Shown here: positions 25,801 to 37,398 of the stretch, piece by piece
How positions within the stretch are numbered: position 1 is the stretch's first letter
Layout: every line of letters begins with the position of its first letter
Assembly (NCBI RefSeq): GCF_900090205.1
Contig: NZ_LT607802.1
Span: 3,241,923 to 3,305,922 of the forward strand
DNA length: 64,000 nucleotides
Direction of reading: 5' to 3'
Source: Vogesella sp. LIG4
GTDB taxonomy: Bacteria; Pseudomonadota; Gammaproteobacteria; Burkholderiales; Chromobacteriaceae
Program-made: the position numbers and the translations under genes
Notes under the pieces: generated by a model
What the model was told of the DNA's origin: nothing
Databases searched by the model: none
The model's input: the letters and a program-made list of their open reading frames with translations, nothing else

Positions 25801-26735
25801 CCCTGCAGCAAGCCTGGTCCGAGACCAGCTACCGCCTGCAGCGTCTGCGTGACAACCCGGCCGGCGCCGACAGCGAATACGCACAGATTGCCGACACCGC
25901 GTCGCGCGGCCTGTTCGCCGAGCTGACCTTCGACACCGAAGAAAACCCGGCGGCACCGTTCATCGCCACCGGCGCGCGCCCGCGCATCGCCATCCTGCGC
26001 GAGCAGGGCGTAAACGGCCAGATCGAAATGGCCGCCGCCTTCACCCGCGCCGGCTTCCAGGCGGTGGATGTGCACATGTCCGACATCATCGCCGGCCGCG
26101 TGCAACTGGCCGACTACAAGGGCCTGGCGGCCTGCGGCGGCTTCAGCTACGGCGACGTGCTGGGCGCCGGCGAAGGCTGGGCGAAGAGCATCCTGTTCAA
26201 CAGCCAGGCGCGCGAGCAGTTCGAGGCCTTCTTCGGCCGCGGCGACACTTTCGCGCTGGGCGTGTGCAACGGCTGCCAGATGATGTCCAACCTGTCCGAC
26301 ATCATCCCGGGTGCGCAGTACTGGCCGAAGCTGAAGCGCAATGCTTCCGAGCAGTTCGAAGCGCGCTTCGCCATGGTGGAAGTCACCGAATCGCCGTCCA
26401 TCTTCCTGCAGGACATGATCGGCTCCAGGCTGCCGGTAGTGGTATCGCACGGCGAAGGCCGCGCGGTGTTCGCACCGGGCCACCAGCAGCAGGTGATCAC
26501 CGCGCTGCGCTACGTGGACTTCAACGGCCAGGCCACCGAGACCTACCCGCTGAACCCGAACGGTTCGCCGGCAGGCATCACCGGCATGACCACCCCGGAC
26601 GGCCGCTTCACCATCATGATGCCGCACCCGGAGCGCGTGTTCCGCAGCGTGCAGAACAGCTGGCACCCGCAGGGCTGGGGTGAGAACGGCGGCTGGTTCC
26701 GCATGTTCGCCAGCGCCCGCCGCTGGATCGGCTAA
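22854..26735 (+). CDS. purL: Phosphoribosylformylglycinamidine synthase
   Basis: This 1293-residue single-chain enzyme catalyses the fourth step of purine synthesis, converting FGAR to FGAM with ATP and glutamine. The order is an N-terminal PurS-like domain, a linker, two AIRS-type ATPase halves ([31 protein letters not shown] at about residues 295-315, [13 protein letters not shown]) and a C-terminal glutaminase. The glutaminase nucleophile is in [11 protein letters not shown] and its His-Glu pair is in [11 protein letters not shown]. It is a full-length gammaproteobacterial/betaproteobacterial-type PurL. Four DUS-like 10-mers occur in frame as Ala-Ala-Asn. A perfect terminator follows. Confidence 0.97.
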   Translation: MSHILKLRGGAALSQFRLEKLLQAAREAGLPDLTIAAEYWHFAESDAPLSEQQVAVLAKLLTYGEPPLAQEPAGELFLVTPRLGTLSPWASKATDIASHCGLEIIQRIERGIAYRVQSATALNTEARQRLAGLLHDRMTETVLSSLDEADRLFVHVAPQALTSVDILAGGKAALDAANADMGLALSPDEVDYLVENFIKLERNPTDVELMMFAQANSEHCRHKIFNAQFIVDGEEKSKSLFRMIRDTHDAHPQGTRVAYKDNASVIDGATIERLYPQPGSHAYAFSEEPTHILMKVETHNHPTAISPFPGASTGNGGEIRDEGATGRGSRPKAGLTGFTVSNLNIPGFEQPWESPDYGKPGRIASALDIMIEGPIGGAAFNNEFGRPNLTGYFRTFEEDFQGERRGYHKPIMIAGGLGSIQEQQIFKNEIPEGALLIQLGGPSLLIGLGGGAASSMDTGANSENLDFDSVQRGNPEIERRCQEVIDRCWQRGAANPIVSLHDVGAGGLSNAFPELVNDAGRGAIFQLRKVHLEEKGMTPMQIWSNESQERYVLAILPQDLDTFTQICERERCPFAVLGVATDDGHLQVRDDHFDNNPVDMPLNVLLGKPPRMTRDVKSKAVTTAAFNAAQYQLKESAYRVLRNPTVADKSFLITIGDRTVGGMTARDQMVGPWQVPVADVAVTTMGFNTTLGEAMAMGERTPTALFDAPASGRVAVGESLLNLAAANVGELGNVKLSANWMAAAGHPGEDANLYATVQAVSDICQQIDVSIPVGKDSLSMKTVWQDGGEKKAVTAPLSLIISAFAPVADVRKTVTPQLQAADSALLLLDLGAGKNRLGGSVFGQVWKDMSGQAPDVDSAEQLAAAFTVIQSLVDDGKLLSYHDRSDGGLFATVAEMCFAGHLGAQIELSVLTGGDAANVNAALFNEELGAVLQVAADEIDNVLKRFDIMGLSQLVTVIGTPSDDGVLRLVHGDAELFAESRVALQQAWSETSYRLQRLRDNPAGADSEYAQIADTASRGLFAELTFDTEENPAAPFIATGARPRIAILREQGVNGQIEMAAAFTRAGFQAVDVHMSDIIAGRVQLADYKGLAACGGFSYGDVLGAGEGWAKSILFNSQAREQFEAFFGRGDTFALGVCNGCQMMSNLSDIIPGAQYWPKLKRNASEQFEARFAMVEVTESPSIFLQDMIGSRLPVVVSHGEGRAVFAPGHQQQVITALRYVDFNGQATETYPLNPNGSPAGITGMTTPDGRFTIMMPHPERVFRSVQNSWHPQGWGENGGWFRMFASARRWIG

Positions 26736-26752
26736 GCCAGCCAGTGCAAAAC

Positions 26753-26778
26753 AAAACGCCCCGCAAGGGGCGTTTTTT
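26753..26778 (+). terminator. Terminator of purL
   Basis: AAAACGCCCC and GGGGCGTTTT pair perfectly around GCAA, ending in a run of six T. It begins 18 bases after the purL stop. Confidence 0.93.
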
Positions 26779-26821
26779 GTTGTTGCCGCCAGATGCAGCC
26801 CGGCGCCGGCAGGCCAGGGCG

Positions 26822-27112
26822 CTAGTTGTAGGCCACGGTCACCAGGTCGGAAATGCCATCCGTACCCTGCACCTTGGCACGGCTGACAAACTGAGTGTTA
26901 TCCATGCCGGAGCAGCTCGGGCCGGATGGCAGCTTGCGTGCCTGCTGGTAGGCGCGCGGGTTGCCGGCCACCTGCGCCAGTACGTCGGCATTGGCATTGC
27001 ACGGCGGTTTGACCAGTGCACCCTGGAAGAAGATCACGCCGCCGTCGGCGTGGGCGGCCATGGCTGGCAACAGGGTTGCGGCTACCAGGAATAATGCATG
27101 CAACTTCGTCAT
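26822..27112 (-). CDS. Small secreted protein, possibly fimbrial-like
   Basis: This 96-residue protein has a clear Sec signal peptide (MTKLHALFLVAATLLPAMAAHA). The start of the mature part, DGGVIFFQGALVKPPCNANAD, resembles the first beta strand of type 1 pilins, which begin with a G-V-x-F-x-G pattern followed by a Cys. A second Cys lies in GPSCSGMD and would allow the pilin-type disulfide. It is much shorter than a normal pilin, with no chaperone or usher gene beside it. GGGAGACAAGCG before the start supports translation. Function is unknown; fimbrial kinship is a guess. Confidence 0.65.
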   Translation of the reverse strand: MTKLHALFLVAATLLPAMAAHADGGVIFFQGALVKPPCNANADVLAQVAGNPRAYQQARKLPSGPSCSGMDNTQFVSRAKVQGTDGISDLVTVAYN

Positions 27113-27725
27113 CGCTTGTCTCCCTAGCCCGGCATCGCCATGAATTCAAATGACTTGGCGCTGCCCATGCTGACAATTTGAAAGAATCTACAAGCGAGAG
27201 TGTAGTTGAAATTTTTTTGGAATCAATAGGCGTCAATAAGAAAAATACTATTTTATATATAACAGCAAAATAACCAATACCAACGTATGAAAAATAAGGT
27301 ATTTCAATAAGTTATACGAAGCAAGCCGCCTTGGCCACCTGTGTCGGGCTCAGCAAAGTCACGAATAACAGCCCGGATAAGACAGCCAGTTTCCAATATT
27401 TTCATTTCAATAAAAATAACCATTGCTCTGTCGCCAAATACAATAAAAATCAAGCATGGCAATAAATAATAACAACAGCCATATCGCCCATAGGCTGGTA
27501 TCGGTAGCAGGCAGAGATGCAGCAAGCACCCCCAGCGCACGGCACTCGCCAGCACCCGCGACACCAACATCTGCTAATACATCTCGGCTTGCCCACCCCA
27601 TGCCGGCAGGGCAATCATTGCAGGGCAATATCGCCAGCGGGCCGCCACCAGCCAGCCGCTGCTGCCCGGAACTTTGCATCTATCCTGAATACAAATCACA
27701 GGCTTTCGTGCCCATCGACATCACC
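27113..27725. other. AT-rich intergenic region before mdtA
   Basis: About 610 bases lie between the small secreted protein gene and mdtA. The stretch 27160-27460 is strikingly AT-rich for this genome (for example TATTTTATATATAAC near 27248-27262). It probably contains the divergent promoters. Open frames on both strands here, including one extending mdtA upstream, have no ribosome site or recognisable protein features. I see no regulator binding site that I can name. Confidence 0.5.
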
Positions 27726-28982
27726 ATGACTCAAGCCGCCCCCACTTCCAGCAAGACCCTGCGTAATTCCATCCTCGTGCTATTGCTTGCCGCCGCTGCC
27801 GGCGGCATCTGGTGGGCCAGAAAACCCGCCGACAACGCCGCTGCGGCCGGCATGCGCAAGGGTGGGGCGCCGCAGGCGGTGGGTGTGGTTACCGTGCGCA
27901 AGCAGGATGTGCCCTTGCAGTTGAACGCACTGGGCACGGTTGCCGCATCGCATACCGTGACAGTGCACAGCCGGGTGGATGGTCAGCTGGAAAAAGTGCA
28001 CTTCGAGGAAGGGCAGCAGGTGCGGCAGGGGCAGCTGCTGGCCGAGCTGGATGCCCGCCAGTACCAGGCAGCGCTGACCCAGGCGGAAGGCCAGCTGCAG
28101 CGCGATCAGGCACTGCTGGACAACGCCCGGCTGGACCTGGCCCGCTACCAGCAGCTGGATAGCCTGAATTCCATCGCCAAGCAGCAGGTCAGCGCGCAGC
28201 AGGCGCTGGTCCGCCAGTACCAGGGCTCCGTGCGCATTGATCAGGGTGCGGTGGCCGCCGCCCGCACCAGCCTGGACTACACCCGCATCACCGCGCCGGC
28301 ATCCGGCCGCGCCGGCCTGCGCCAGGTGGACCCAGGCAATATCGTGCATGCCAGCGACAGCAACGGCGTGGTGGTGATCACCCAAACCCAGCCCATCAAC
28401 GTGCTGTTTGCCGTGCCGGAGGCCAGCCTGAGCCAGGTGCTGCAGGCGTCGCAGGCCGACAAGTCGCTGCGGGTGGAAGCCTGGGACCGCGACAATCACG
28501 GCAAGCTGGCCGACGGCAAGCTGCTGGCGCTGGACAACCAGCTGAGCACCAGCACCGGCACCATCAATATCAAGGCGCAGTTCGCCAATGAAAAGCAGCA
28601 GCTGTTCCCCAACCAGTTCGTCAACATCAACCTGCAGCTGGGTGAGCGCAAGGGCGCCATCGTGGTGCCCACCGCCGCCGTGCAGCTGGGCAAGGCAGGG
28701 CGCTTCGTCTACACCGTCAACGCCGATTCCACCGTCAGCGTAAGCAAGGTCACCGTCGGCCCGGTTTCCGGCGACGATACCGTGATCGAGGACGGCCTCA
28801 AACCCGGCCAGCGCGTGGTGGTGGATGGCGTGGACAAGCTGCGTGACGGCGCGCGCATCAAGGTGATTGACCGTGCCCGCCAAGCGCAGGGCGCCGCGGC
28901 GGAACAGGCCCAGCCGGGCAAACACCACAAGGGTGCCGGTGCCGGTGGCTGGAACAAACGCCAGGCGTCTGCGGCCAACTAA
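27726..28982 (+). CDS. mdtA: RND efflux periplasmic adaptor MdtA
   Basis: This 418-residue membrane-fusion protein links the inner-membrane pump to the outer-membrane channel. An N-terminal anchor (NSILVLLLAAAAGGIWWA, about residues 13-30) is followed by the lipoyl half-motifs VTVHSRVDGQLEKVHFEEGQ and YTRITAPASGRAGLRQVDPG, an alpha-hairpin (QLQRDQALLDNARLDLARYQQL) and beta-barrel and membrane-proximal parts ending VVDGVDKLRDGARIKV. The start MTQAAPTSSKTL at 27726 is chosen because the upstream in-frame sequence lacks family similarity. It is followed by mdtB after 15 bases and the unit continues through mdtC and an outer-membrane factor. Confidence 0.93.
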   Translation: MTQAAPTSSKTLRNSILVLLLAAAAGGIWWARKPADNAAAAGMRKGGAPQAVGVVTVRKQDVPLQLNALGTVAASHTVTVHSRVDGQLEKVHFEEGQQVRQGQLLAELDARQYQAALTQAEGQLQRDQALLDNARLDLARYQQLDSLNSIAKQQVSAQQALVRQYQGSVRIDQGAVAAARTSLDYTRITAPASGRAGLRQVDPGNIVHASDSNGVVVITQTQPINVLFAVPEASLSQVLQASQADKSLRVEAWDRDNHGKLADGKLLALDNQLSTSTGTINIKAQFANEKQQLFPNQFVNINLQLGERKGAIVVPTAAVQLGKAGRFVYTVNADSTVSVSKVTVGPVSGDDTVIEDGLKPGQRVVVDGVDKLRDGARIKVIDRARQAQGAAAEQAQPGKHHKGAGAGGWNKRQASAAN

Positions 28983-28997
28983 GCGCAAGGAAACGGC

Positions 28998-31900
28998 ATG
29001 AATCCCTCCCGCCCGTTCATCCTGCGGCCGGTGGCCACCACGCTGCTGATGCTGGCCATCCTGCTGGTCGGCCTGGTGGCCTACCGGCTGCTGCCGGTTT
29101 CCGCGCTGCCGGAAGTCGATTACCCCACCATCCAGGTGGTGACCCTGTACCCGGGCGCCAGCCCGGACGTGGTGACCTCGTCGGTTACCGCGCCACTGGA
29201 GCGGCAGTTCGGGCAGATGCCGGGCCTGGCGCAGATGTCGTCGTCCAGCTCCGGCGGCGCCTCGGTGATCACCCTGCAGTTCAGCCTGGATCTCACGCTG
29301 GATGTGGCCGAGCAGGAGGTACAGGCCGCCATCAATGCCGGCGGCAACCTGCTGCCGTCCGACCTGCCCAGCCCGCCGGTCTACAGCAAGGTCAACCCGG
29401 CGGACACCCCCATCCTGACCATTGCCGTCAGCTCGCCCACGCTGCCGCTCACCCGGCTGGAAGACATGGTGGATACCCGCCTGGCGCAGAAGCTGTCGCA
29501 GGTGCCGGGCGTGGGCCTGGTCAGCCTGAGCGGCGGGCAGCGCCCGGCGGTACGCATCCAGAGCAACCCCAAGGCCCTGGCCGCACGCGGGCTAACGCTG
29601 GAAGACATCCGCACCGCCATCAGCAGCGCCAACGTCAACCAGGCCAAGGGCAGCTTCGACGGCCCGCAGCAGGCCTCCACCGTGGATGGCAACGATCAGC
29701 TGCGCTCTGCGGACGAGTACCGCAACGTGATCGTGGCCTACCAGAACGGTGCCCCGGTGTACCTGCGTGACGTGGCCCGGGTAGTGGACGGCGCCGAGAA
29801 CACCCGGCTGGCGGCCTGGTCCGGCGCCACGCCGGCCATTGTGCTGAACGTGCAGCGCCAGCCGGGCGCCAACGTCATCCAGGTCACCGACCGCATCAAG
29901 GCCTTGCTGCCGCAGCTGCAGGCCACGCTGCCCGGCGCGGTGGACGTAAAAATTCTCAGCGACCGCACCGTCACCATCCGCGCCTCGGTGGACGACGTGC
30001 AGTTCGAGCTGCTGCTGGCGATTGCACTGGTGGTGATGGTGATCTTCCTGTTCCTGCGCAATGTGCCGGCCACCATCATTCCGGCAGTGGCGGTGCCGCT
30101 GTCGCTGGTGGGCACTTTCGGCGTGATGTATCTGGCGGGGTTTTCCATCAACAACCTCACGCTGATGGCGCTGACCATTGCCACCGGCTTCGTGGTGGAC
30201 GACGCCATCGTGATGATCGAGAACATCGCCCGCTACATCGAGGAAGGCGAGGCGCCGCTGGCGGCGGCGATGAAAGGCTCGCGGCAGATCGGTTTCACCA
30301 TCATCTCGCTGACCATTTCGCTGATCGCGGTGCTGATCCCGCTGCTGTTCATGGGCGACGTGGTTGGCCGCCTGTTCCGCGAGTTTGCCGTGACGCTGGC
30401 GGTGTCCATCCTGATTTCCGCCTTCATCTCGCTGACGCTGACGCCGATGATGTGCGCGCGGCTGCTCAAGCACGTGCCGGAAGAAAAGCAGGGCCGCTTC
30501 TACCATGCCAGCGGCCAACTGTTCGAGCGCATCATCGCCCGCTATGGCCGCATGCTGGCCTGGGTGCTGGACCGCCAGAAAACCACGCTGCTGGTAGCCA
30601 TCGGCACCCTGGTGCTGACCGCACTGCTGTACGTGGCGATTCCCAAGGGCTTCTTTCCGCAGCAGGACACCAATGCCATCCAGGCCATCAGCGAGGCGGC
30701 GCAGTCGGTGTCCTTTTCCGCCATGGCGCGGCAGCAGGAGGCGCTGGCGCAGAGCCTGCTGCAGGACCCGGCGGTGGAAAGCCTGTCGTCCTTCATCGGC
30801 GTGGACGGCACCAACAGCACGCTCAACAGTGGCCGGCTGCTGATCAACCTCAAGCCCAAGGGCCAGCGCGACGACATCCATACCGTGCTGGGCCGCCTGC
30901 AGCAGCGCGCCGACAGCCAGCCCGGCATGGCGCTGTACCTGCAGCCGGTGCAGGATCTGACCATCGACGCCCGTGTCAGCCGCACCCAGTACCAGTTCAC
31001 GCTGCAGGCTACCAGCCAGGAAGACCTGTCCACCTGGGTGCCAAAACTGGTGCACCGGCTGCAGCAGGAGCCGGCACTGGCGGACGTGGCCAGCGACCTG
31101 CAGGACAAGGGCCTGCAAGCCTATGTGAACATCAACCGTGACGTGGCCTCGAGGCTGGGCGTCAGCACCGCGGCCATCGACAACGCGCTGTACGACGCTT
31201 TCGGCCAACGTCTGATCTCCACCATCTTCACCCAGACCAACCAGTACCGCGTGGTGCTGGAGGTGGACCCGGCACAGCAGCGCGACCCACTGTCGCTGAA
31301 GGGCATTTACGTGCCTACCGCCGGCGGTGGCCCGGTGCCGCTGGATGCCGTGGCACGCATCGAGGAGCGCCCGGCCTCGCTGGCCATCAACCACCTCGGC
31401 CAATTCCCCACCGCCACGCTGTCCTTCAATCTGCAGCAGGGCGCATCGCTGGGCGAGGCGGTGGACGCCATCCGCCAGGCCGAGGCGGAGCTGGGGCTGC
31501 CGGCCAGCATCGACACCCGCTTCCAGGGCGCGGCCATGGCGTTCCAGGCTTCGCTGTCCAACACGCTGTGGCTGATCCTGGCCGCCATCATCACCATGTA
31601 CATCGTGCTGGGCGTGCTGTACGAAAGCTATATCCACCCCATCACCATCCTGTCCACGCTGCCTTCCGCCGGCATCGGTGCCTTGCTGGCGCTGATGCTG
31701 TCGCATAACGATCTATCGGTGATCGCCATCATCGGCATCATCCTGCTGATCGGCATCGTGAAGAAAAACGCGATCATGATGATCGACTTCGCGCTGGAGG
31801 CGGAACGCGAGCAGGGCATGAGCCCGCGCGAGGCCATCTACCAGGCCAGCCTGCTGCGCTTCCGCCCGATCCTGATGACCACCATGGCCGCGCTGCTGGG

Positions 31901-32096
31901 GGCGCTGCCGCTGATGCTGGGTGGCGGCATGGGCTCGGAACTGCGCGAGCCGCTGGGCATTACCATGGTGGGCGGCTTGATGGTGAGCCAGGTGCTGACA
32001 CTGTTCACCACCCCGGTGATCTACCTGGCGTTCGACCGCCTGGCACGGCGCTTCGGCCGCAAGCAGTCGCAACTGGCAGAGGAGATGGAGGCATGA
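28998..32096 (+). CDS. mdtB: RND efflux pump subunit MdtB
   Basis: This 1032-residue inner-membrane proton antiporter has the twelve-helix RND layout with two large periplasmic loops. The proton-relay pair is in [14 protein letters not shown] (about residue 400), and the C-terminal half has [18 protein letters not shown]. In E. coli, MdtB and MdtC form a mixed trimer exporting bile salts, novobiocin and other compounds; the first RND gene after mdtA is called mdtB on that basis. AAGGAAACGGC precedes the start. The stop overlaps the mdtC start by 4 bases. Confidence 0.94.
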   Translation: MNPSRPFILRPVATTLLMLAILLVGLVAYRLLPVSALPEVDYPTIQVVTLYPGASPDVVTSSVTAPLERQFGQMPGLAQMSSSSSGGASVITLQFSLDLTLDVAEQEVQAAINAGGNLLPSDLPSPPVYSKVNPADTPILTIAVSSPTLPLTRLEDMVDTRLAQKLSQVPGVGLVSLSGGQRPAVRIQSNPKALAARGLTLEDIRTAISSANVNQAKGSFDGPQQASTVDGNDQLRSADEYRNVIVAYQNGAPVYLRDVARVVDGAENTRLAAWSGATPAIVLNVQRQPGANVIQVTDRIKALLPQLQATLPGAVDVKILSDRTVTIRASVDDVQFELLLAIALVVMVIFLFLRNVPATIIPAVAVPLSLVGTFGVMYLAGFSINNLTLMALTIATGFVVDDAIVMIENIARYIEEGEAPLAAAMKGSRQIGFTIISLTISLIAVLIPLLFMGDVVGRLFREFAVTLAVSILISAFISLTLTPMMCARLLKHVPEEKQGRFYHASGQLFERIIARYGRMLAWVLDRQKTTLLVAIGTLVLTALLYVAIPKGFFPQQDTNAIQAISEAAQSVSFSAMARQQEALAQSLLQDPAVESLSSFIGVDGTNSTLNSGRLLINLKPKGQRDDIHTVLGRLQQRADSQPGMALYLQPVQDLTIDARVSRTQYQFTLQATSQEDLSTWVPKLVHRLQQEPALADVASDLQDKGLQAYVNINRDVASRLGVSTAAIDNALYDAFGQRLISTIFTQTNQYRVVLEVDPAQQRDPLSLKGIYVPTAGGGPVPLDAVARIEERPASLAINHLGQFPTATLSFNLQQGASLGEAVDAIRQAEAELGLPASIDTRFQGAAMAFQASLSNTLWLILAAIITMYIVLGVLYESYIHPITILSTLPSAGIGALLALMLSHNDLSVIAIIGIILLIGIVKKNAIMMIDFALEAEREQGMSPREAIYQASLLRFRPILMTTMAALLGALPLMLGGGMGSELREPLGITMVGGLMVSQVLTLFTTPVIYLAFDRLARRFGRKQSQLAEEMEA

Positions 32097-35000
32097 TTCC
32101 GTCGGCGCCGTTCATCCGCCGGCCGGTGGCCACCACGCTGCTGACGCTGGCGATCCTGCTGGCCGGGCTGGTGGCGTTCCAGCTGCTGCCGGTGTCGCCA
32201 CTGCCGCAGGTGGATTTCCCCACCATTTCGGTATCCGCCAGGCTGCCCGGCGCCAGCCCGGAAACCATGGCCGCTACCGTGGCTACGCCGCTGGAACGGG
32301 CGCTGGGGCGCATCGCCGGCGTTACCGAGATGACTTCCAACAGCTCGCTGGGCTCCAGCAACGTCACGCTGCAGTTCGACCTGGATCGCGACATCAACGG
32401 CGCCGCGCGCGATGTGCAGGCGGCCATCAACGCCGCCCACTCGCTGCTGCCCACCGGCATGCCGTCCAACCCCACCTACCGCAAGGTGAACCCGGCCGAT
32501 TCGCCGATCATGATTCTGGCGCTGACCTCAAACAGCCTCAGCCGCGGGCAGATGTACGATGCGGCCGACTCCATCCTGGCGCAGAAGCTGTCGCAGGTGG
32601 ACGGCATCGGCAACGTGAACATAGGCGGCGGCGCGCAGCCGGCAGTACGGGTGGAGCTGAACCCGATGCAGCTCAACCACTACGGCATCGGCATGGAAAC
32701 AGTACGCAGCGCCATTGCCGGCACCAATGCCAACCGGCCCAAGGGCTCGCTGGAAAACGACGAGCGTCACTGGCAGATACAGGCCAACGACCAGGCCAAC
32801 AAGGCCAGCGACTACCTGCCGCTGATCGTCAGCTACAAGAACGGCGCCGCGGTACGCATCAGTGATGTGGCCGAGGTGCAGGATTCGGTAGTGGACCTGC
32901 GCAACGCCGGCATGCTGGGCAAACAGCCGGCGGTGATGCTGATCCTGTTCCGCCAGCCCGGCGCCAACATCATCGAAACCGTGGAGCGGGTGAAGGCAGT
33001 GCTGCCCGGCCTGCAGGCGTCGATTCCGCCGGCCATCACCATCAACACCGTGATGGACCGCACGCCCAGCATCCGCGCCTCACTGCGCGACGTGGAGCGC
33101 TCGCTGCTGATTTCGGTGGCGCTGGTGATCCTGGTGGTGTTCCTGTTCCTGCGCAACGGCAGCGCCACCGCCATTCCGGCCATTACCGTGCCGGTATCGC
33201 TGGTAGGCACCTTCGCCGCCATGTACCTGGCCGGCTTTTCGCTGAACAACCTCAGCCTGATGGCGCTGACCATCGCCACCGGCTTCGTGGTGGACGACAC
33301 CATCGTGGTACTGGAGAACATCTCGCGGCACCTGGAAAACGGCATGAAGCCGCTGCAGGCAGCACTTACCGGCGCGCGCGAGGTGGGCTTTACCGTACTG
33401 TCGATGAGCATCTCGCTGATTGCGGTGTTCATTCCCATCCTGCTGATGAGCGGCATCATCGGCCGCCTGTTCCGCGAATTCGCCGTCACGCTGTCGGTGG
33501 CCATCATGGTATCGCTGCTGGTGGCACTCACCACCACGCCGATGCTGTGCGCACGCTGGCTGAAAGCGCACGATGCCGCCCGGCCGCACGGCCGCCTGTT
33601 CCATGCCAGCGAGCGCGCATTCAACGCCATGCTGAGCGGCTACCGCCGCACGCTGGGCTGGGCGCTGCGCCACGGCCCGCTGATGATGCTGTTGCTCGGC
33701 GTGACCATCGCGCTGAACGTCTACCTGTACGTGGTGATCGCCAAGGGTTTCTTTCCGCAACAGGATAACGGCCAGCTGGTAGGCCAGCTGCGCGGCGACC
33801 AGAGCATCTCCTTCCAGGCCATGCAGCAGAAGCTGCAGCGCTTCATCGACAAGGTGGGGCAGGACCCGGCGGTGGCCAAGGTGGTGGGCTTTACCGGCGG
33901 CGGCCAGCGCAATGCGGCCAACATGTTCGTCACCCTCAAGCCGCTGGCCGAGCGCACGGACAGCGCCGACCAGGTGATAGCCCGCCTGCGCAAGAAACTG
34001 GGCAACGAGCCGGGCGCCACGCTGTTCCTGCAGGCTTCGCAGGATATCCGCATGGGCGGGCGCGCCAGTAATGCCCAGTACCAGTACACGCTGCAGGGCG
34101 ACGACCTGAACGAGCTGCGTGCCTGGACACCCAGGGTGCAGCAGGCGCTTGGCAAGGTGCCGTTCCTGGCCGACATCAACACCGACCAGGAGGTGAAAGG
34201 GCTGCAGACCACCCTCAGCTTCGACCGCCAGACCATGGCCCGGCTGGGCCTGACCCAGGCGCAGGTGGACGCGGTGCTGAACGACGCTTTCGGCCAGCGC
34301 CAGGTGTCCACCATCTACAACCCGCTGAACCAGTACCACGTGGTGCTGGAGGTGGCGCCCCAGTACTGGCAGGGGCCGGAAGCGCTGCACAACATCTACC
34401 TGCAGACGCCGGGTGGCCAGCCAGTACCGTTGTCGGCTTTTGCCCACTGGCAGCCCAGCAACACCGCGCTGTCGGTCAACCATCAGAGCCAGTTTGCCGC
34501 CACCACCGTGTCCTTCAACCTGGCGCCCGGGTATTCGCTGTCCGATGCCACCAAGGCCATCGATGCGGCGATTGCCGATATCGGCCTGCCCAGCAGCATT
34601 CACGCCAGCTTCCAGGGCACCGCCAAGTCGTTCCAGGCATCGCTGGCCAGCCAGCCGATGCTGATTCTGGCGGCGCTGATTGCTGTCTACATCGTGCTGG
34701 GCATGCTGTATGAAAGCGTGGTGCACCCGCTGACCATTCTTTCCACCCTGCCGTCTGCCGGGGTGGGGGCGCTGCTGGCGCTGATGGCCACCGGTGGCGA
34801 GTTCAGCATCATCGCGCTGATCGGCGTACTGCTGCTGATCGGCATCGTGAAGAAGAACGCCATCATGATGATCGACTTCGCACTCAGCGCCGAGCGCGAG
34901 CAGGGGCTGAGCCCGCACGATGCCATCCTGCAGGCCTGCCTGCTGCGCTTTCGCCCGATCATGATGACCACCCTGGCTGCGCTGTTTGGCGCACTGCCGC

Positions 35001-35197
35001 TGGCGCTGGGCCATGGCGATGGCGCCGAGCTGCGCACACCACTGGGCATTTCCATCGTCGGCGGCCTGCTGCTCAGCCAGCTGCTGACGCTGTACACCAC
35101 GCCGGTGGTTTACCTGTACCTGGACCGTTTCCGCCTGTGGTGCCTGCAATGGCGCAGCCGCCACAGCCCGCCGGCAACGGGGAGAATCGAGCAATGA
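32093..35197 (+). CDS. mdtC: RND efflux pump subunit MdtC
   Basis: This 1034-residue second RND subunit is clearly paralogous to MdtB along the full length ([20 protein letters not shown] at the start, [17 protein letters not shown] near residue 400, [18 protein letters not shown] near 920). The Asp pair for proton relay is intact. It begins with an ATGA overlap with mdtB and ends with an ATGA overlap with the outer-membrane factor, so translation is coupled through the operon. MdtB and MdtC are expected to assemble as a heterotrimer. One DUS-like 10-mer occurs at 33913. Confidence 0.94.
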   Translation: MIPSAPFIRRPVATTLLTLAILLAGLVAFQLLPVSPLPQVDFPTISVSARLPGASPETMAATVATPLERALGRIAGVTEMTSNSSLGSSNVTLQFDLDRDINGAARDVQAAINAAHSLLPTGMPSNPTYRKVNPADSPIMILALTSNSLSRGQMYDAADSILAQKLSQVDGIGNVNIGGGAQPAVRVELNPMQLNHYGIGMETVRSAIAGTNANRPKGSLENDERHWQIQANDQANKASDYLPLIVSYKNGAAVRISDVAEVQDSVVDLRNAGMLGKQPAVMLILFRQPGANIIETVERVKAVLPGLQASIPPAITINTVMDRTPSIRASLRDVERSLLISVALVILVVFLFLRNGSATAIPAITVPVSLVGTFAAMYLAGFSLNNLSLMALTIATGFVVDDTIVVLENISRHLENGMKPLQAALTGAREVGFTVLSMSISLIAVFIPILLMSGIIGRLFREFAVTLSVAIMVSLLVALTTTPMLCARWLKAHDAARPHGRLFHASERAFNAMLSGYRRTLGWALRHGPLMMLLLGVTIALNVYLYVVIAKGFFPQQDNGQLVGQLRGDQSISFQAMQQKLQRFIDKVGQDPAVAKVVGFTGGGQRNAANMFVTLKPLAERTDSADQVIARLRKKLGNEPGATLFLQASQDIRMGGRASNAQYQYTLQGDDLNELRAWTPRVQQALGKVPFLADINTDQEVKGLQTTLSFDRQTMARLGLTQAQVDAVLNDAFGQRQVSTIYNPLNQYHVVLEVAPQYWQGPEALHNIYLQTPGGQPVPLSAFAHWQPSNTALSVNHQSQFAATTVSFNLAPGYSLSDATKAIDAAIADIGLPSSIHASFQGTAKSFQASLASQPMLILAALIAVYIVLGMLYESVVHPLTILSTLPSAGVGALLALMATGGEFSIIALIGVLLLIGIVKKNAIMMIDFALSAEREQGLSPHDAILQACLLRFRPIMMTTLAALFGALPLALGHGDGAELRTPLGISIVGGLLLSQLLTLYTTPVVYLYLDRFRLWCLQWRSRHSPPATGRIEQ

Positions 35198-36588
35198 ACA
35201 CCATGACCGACACACTGCTGCGGCCAACCCTGCTGGCCGTGCTGCTGGCGCTAGGCCTGGCCGGCTGCACCAGCGGCCCAGACTACGTCAAGCCGCAAAT
35301 GGCAATACCGGCCAGCTTCAAGGAAGACGGCCGCTGGAAGAGCGCCGAACCGCAGGATGCCGCCCCGCGCGGCCCGTGGTGGCAGGTGTACAACGACCCG
35401 CGGCTGGATCAGCTGATGGACACCCTCAACAGCCAGAGCCCGAGTATTGCCCAGGCCGAGGCGCAGTACCGGCAGGCAAGGGCGCTGCTCGACCAGGCCG
35501 AAGCCAGCCTGTGGCCGTCGCTGGGCGCCAATGCCTCGCACACCCGCGGCGTCAGCAGCAGCGGCGGCGATGCGGCCAACCAGTACAGCCTGTCGGTAAA
35601 CGCCAGCTGGGAGCTGGATCTGTGGGGCGGCGTGCGCCGCGCGGTGGAGGCCGGCAAGGCGAAGGAGGGCGCCAGTGTGGCCCAGCTGGAAGCGGTGCGT
35701 CTAAGCAGCCAGGCGCAGCTGGCCACGGCCTACCTGCAGCTGACCGTGGCGGACCAGCAGCTACAGCAGTTGCAGAGCAGCGAGCAGCTGCTGAGTGATT
35801 CGCTGGCGCTGACCCGCAACCAGTTCGCCGTCGGCATCGTCAGCGATGCAGACGTAGCCGCAGCGGAAAGCCAGTGGAAAACGGCGCAGACCGCAGTGCT
35901 GGACAAGCAGCTCACCCGCAGCCAGCTGGAGCATGCCATTGCCGCCGCGCTCGGCAGCCAGCCGTCCAGCTTCAGCCTGCCACCCGCCACCACCATGCCG
36001 CACCTGCCGCAGATTCCGCCGGGCGTGCCATCCACCCTGCTGGAGCGCCGCCCGGACATCGCCGCTGCCGAGCGCGCGGTTGCCGAGGCCAATGCGCAGA
36101 TCGGCATCGCCCAGGCGGCGGCATTCCCCACGCTGACACTGTCGGCCAGCGGTGGCTACAAGAGCAGCAGCTTTGCCAACTGGATCTCGCTGCCCAACCG
36201 CATCTGGTCGCTTGGGCCGCAACTGGCGATGACACTGTTCGACGCCGGCCTGCGCAAGGCGCAGACCGCGCAGGCCGTGGCCAGTTACGATGCCAGCGTG
36301 GCCAGCTACCGCCAGACCGTGCTGGCGGCGTTCCAGTCGGTGGAAGACAACCTGGCGGCGCAGGCACTGCTGCAGCAGGAAAACGCTCACCTGCAGGCAG
36401 CGCTGGATGCCGCGCGCCGCGCCGAAACGCTCACCCGCAACCAGTACCAGGCCGGCACGGTCAGCTACCTCAATGTGCTGACCACGCAAAACAGCCGCAT
36501 CGCCGCGGAAAACAATCTGTGGAGCATCAAGAACCGCCAGTACGCCAGCAGCGTGGCGCTGATCGCCGCCATTGGCGGCAAGTGGTAG
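35194..36588 (+). CDS. RND efflux outer-membrane lipoprotein channel (NodT/OprM family)
   Basis: This 464-residue channel has a lipoprotein signal ([13 protein letters not shown], lipidation Cys at about residue 27) and two OEP repeats. Features include [21 protein letters not shown], a central [31 protein letters not shown] (shown here in parts: [24 protein letters not shown]) and the terminal [24 protein letters not shown]. It would close the MdtABC tripartite pump to the outside. It overlaps mdtC by 4 bases. E. coli mdtABC uses TolC encoded elsewhere, so a dedicated channel gene here makes the operon self-contained. A DUS-like 10-mer directly follows the stop (36591). Confidence 0.92.
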   Translation: MNTMTDTLLRPTLLAVLLALGLAGCTSGPDYVKPQMAIPASFKEDGRWKSAEPQDAAPRGPWWQVYNDPRLDQLMDTLNSQSPSIAQAEAQYRQARALLDQAEASLWPSLGANASHTRGVSSSGGDAANQYSLSVNASWELDLWGGVRRAVEAGKAKEGASVAQLEAVRLSSQAQLATAYLQLTVADQQLQQLQSSEQLLSDSLALTRNQFAVGIVSDADVAAAESQWKTAQTAVLDKQLTRSQLEHAIAAALGSQPSSFSLPPATTMPHLPQIPPGVPSTLLERRPDIAAAERAVAEANAQIGIAQAAAFPTLTLSASGGYKSSSFANWISLPNRIWSLGPQLAMTLFDAGLRKAQTAQAVASYDASVASYRQTVLAAFQSVEDNLAAQALLQQENAHLQAALDAARRAETLTRNQYQAGTVSYLNVLTTQNSRIAAENNLWSIKNRQYASSVALIAAIGGKW

Positions 36589-36942
36589 CTTGCGGCCAAC
36601 CTTGCGCGCCAGCCATTACGGCAGCAGGAGGCCCCTGAGCCGGCGTGCGGGCCGCCCTGAGCAACTGGTTCGCCACTCAGAGCATGTCGTGGCACCCAGC
36701 CAGACCATCGTGCCTCAAGCCGCACAGGCCGGGCAGGGCGCAGCGCTGGGCCGGATAGCGCTGTTGGACGAACTGCTCAACAACGGGCAACTGGCGCTGG
36801 CCACTGATGTGCCACTGGAAAACGCGCATGGCTATTTTCTGGTGCGGCAGCAGAAAGTGCGCCACTCGACGCGCACCAGCAATGCCGGCACTGGACACTG
36901 GAACAATGCCGGCGGCCGGTGCTGCCAGCGTAGTCTGTAGCT
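36589..36942. other. Intergenic region after the efflux operon
   Basis: About 350 bases with one DUS-like 10-mer at the start (36591-36600). Open frames exist on both strands but none has a ribosome site or recognisable protein signature. I recognise nothing else in it. Confidence 0.4.
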
Positions 36943-37398
36943 TTACTCGCCAAACAGCTGGCGGATCACCATGCCGAAGCGGGCATGCTGGTGGCACTCA
37001 CGGCGGTAGAAATCCCGTTCCATCATCAGTCGTTCGATCAGGTCGGTCTGTTGGCTGTGTAGGTGATACAGGCGGCGATAGGTCGGCCATCGATCTAGTT
37101 CGGCAAATTCGATGCCCAGGTCGATTCCGGTACTGACATACAGTCGGGTGCCTTCGGCGTAACTGCCATTCCATGGGCCGGCACAACGCAAGGTGTTACC
37201 GGTTTCCAGCAACTGCAGCAACTTGATGGCCATCAGTGGCACAGCCTGCTTGCCAGCCTTCCATGCCTGCACCTAGGCAAGCTTCACGCCAAGCGCGCCG
37301 GCAAGTTGCTGCTCGCTGTGGCTGAAATGGAACAGACGGATGACTTCATCTGGCCAGATGCTGCGATCACTGCAATGGACTTTGAACTCTCTACGCAT
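36943..37398 (-). pseudogene. Phage-type HTH protein (DUF3653-like) broken by an in-frame stop
   Basis: Reading from ATG 37398 gives MRREFKVHCSDRSIWPDEVI, then EQQLAGALGVKLA, then a TAG at 37273-37275, then continues in the same frame VQAWKAGKQAVPLMAIKLLQL to a stop at 36943. The joined product of about 150 residues resembles small phage helix-turn-helix proteins of the DUF3653 type (HCS...WPDEVIRLF, E-x-LA-x-ALGV, V-x-x-WK-x-G). The stop falls in the helix-turn-helix, where a CAG Gln codon would need one base change. The downstream part could restart at GTG 37272, but it would lack half the DNA-binding domain. Confidence 0.6.

Noticed and set aside
24168..26666. An 830-codon open frame on the minus strand opposite purL
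   Set aside because: It mirrors PurL codons, has no domain signature, and no ribosome site.
27304..27679. Two small minus-strand open frames in the AT-rich region before mdtA
   Set aside because: There is no ribosome site, no recognisable domain, and one overlaps the mdtA upstream region; composition is that of a promoter region.
27456..27725. An earlier in-frame start for mdtA
   Set aside because: The added 90 residues lack membrane-fusion-protein similarity and would put the membrane anchor over 100 residues from the N terminus.
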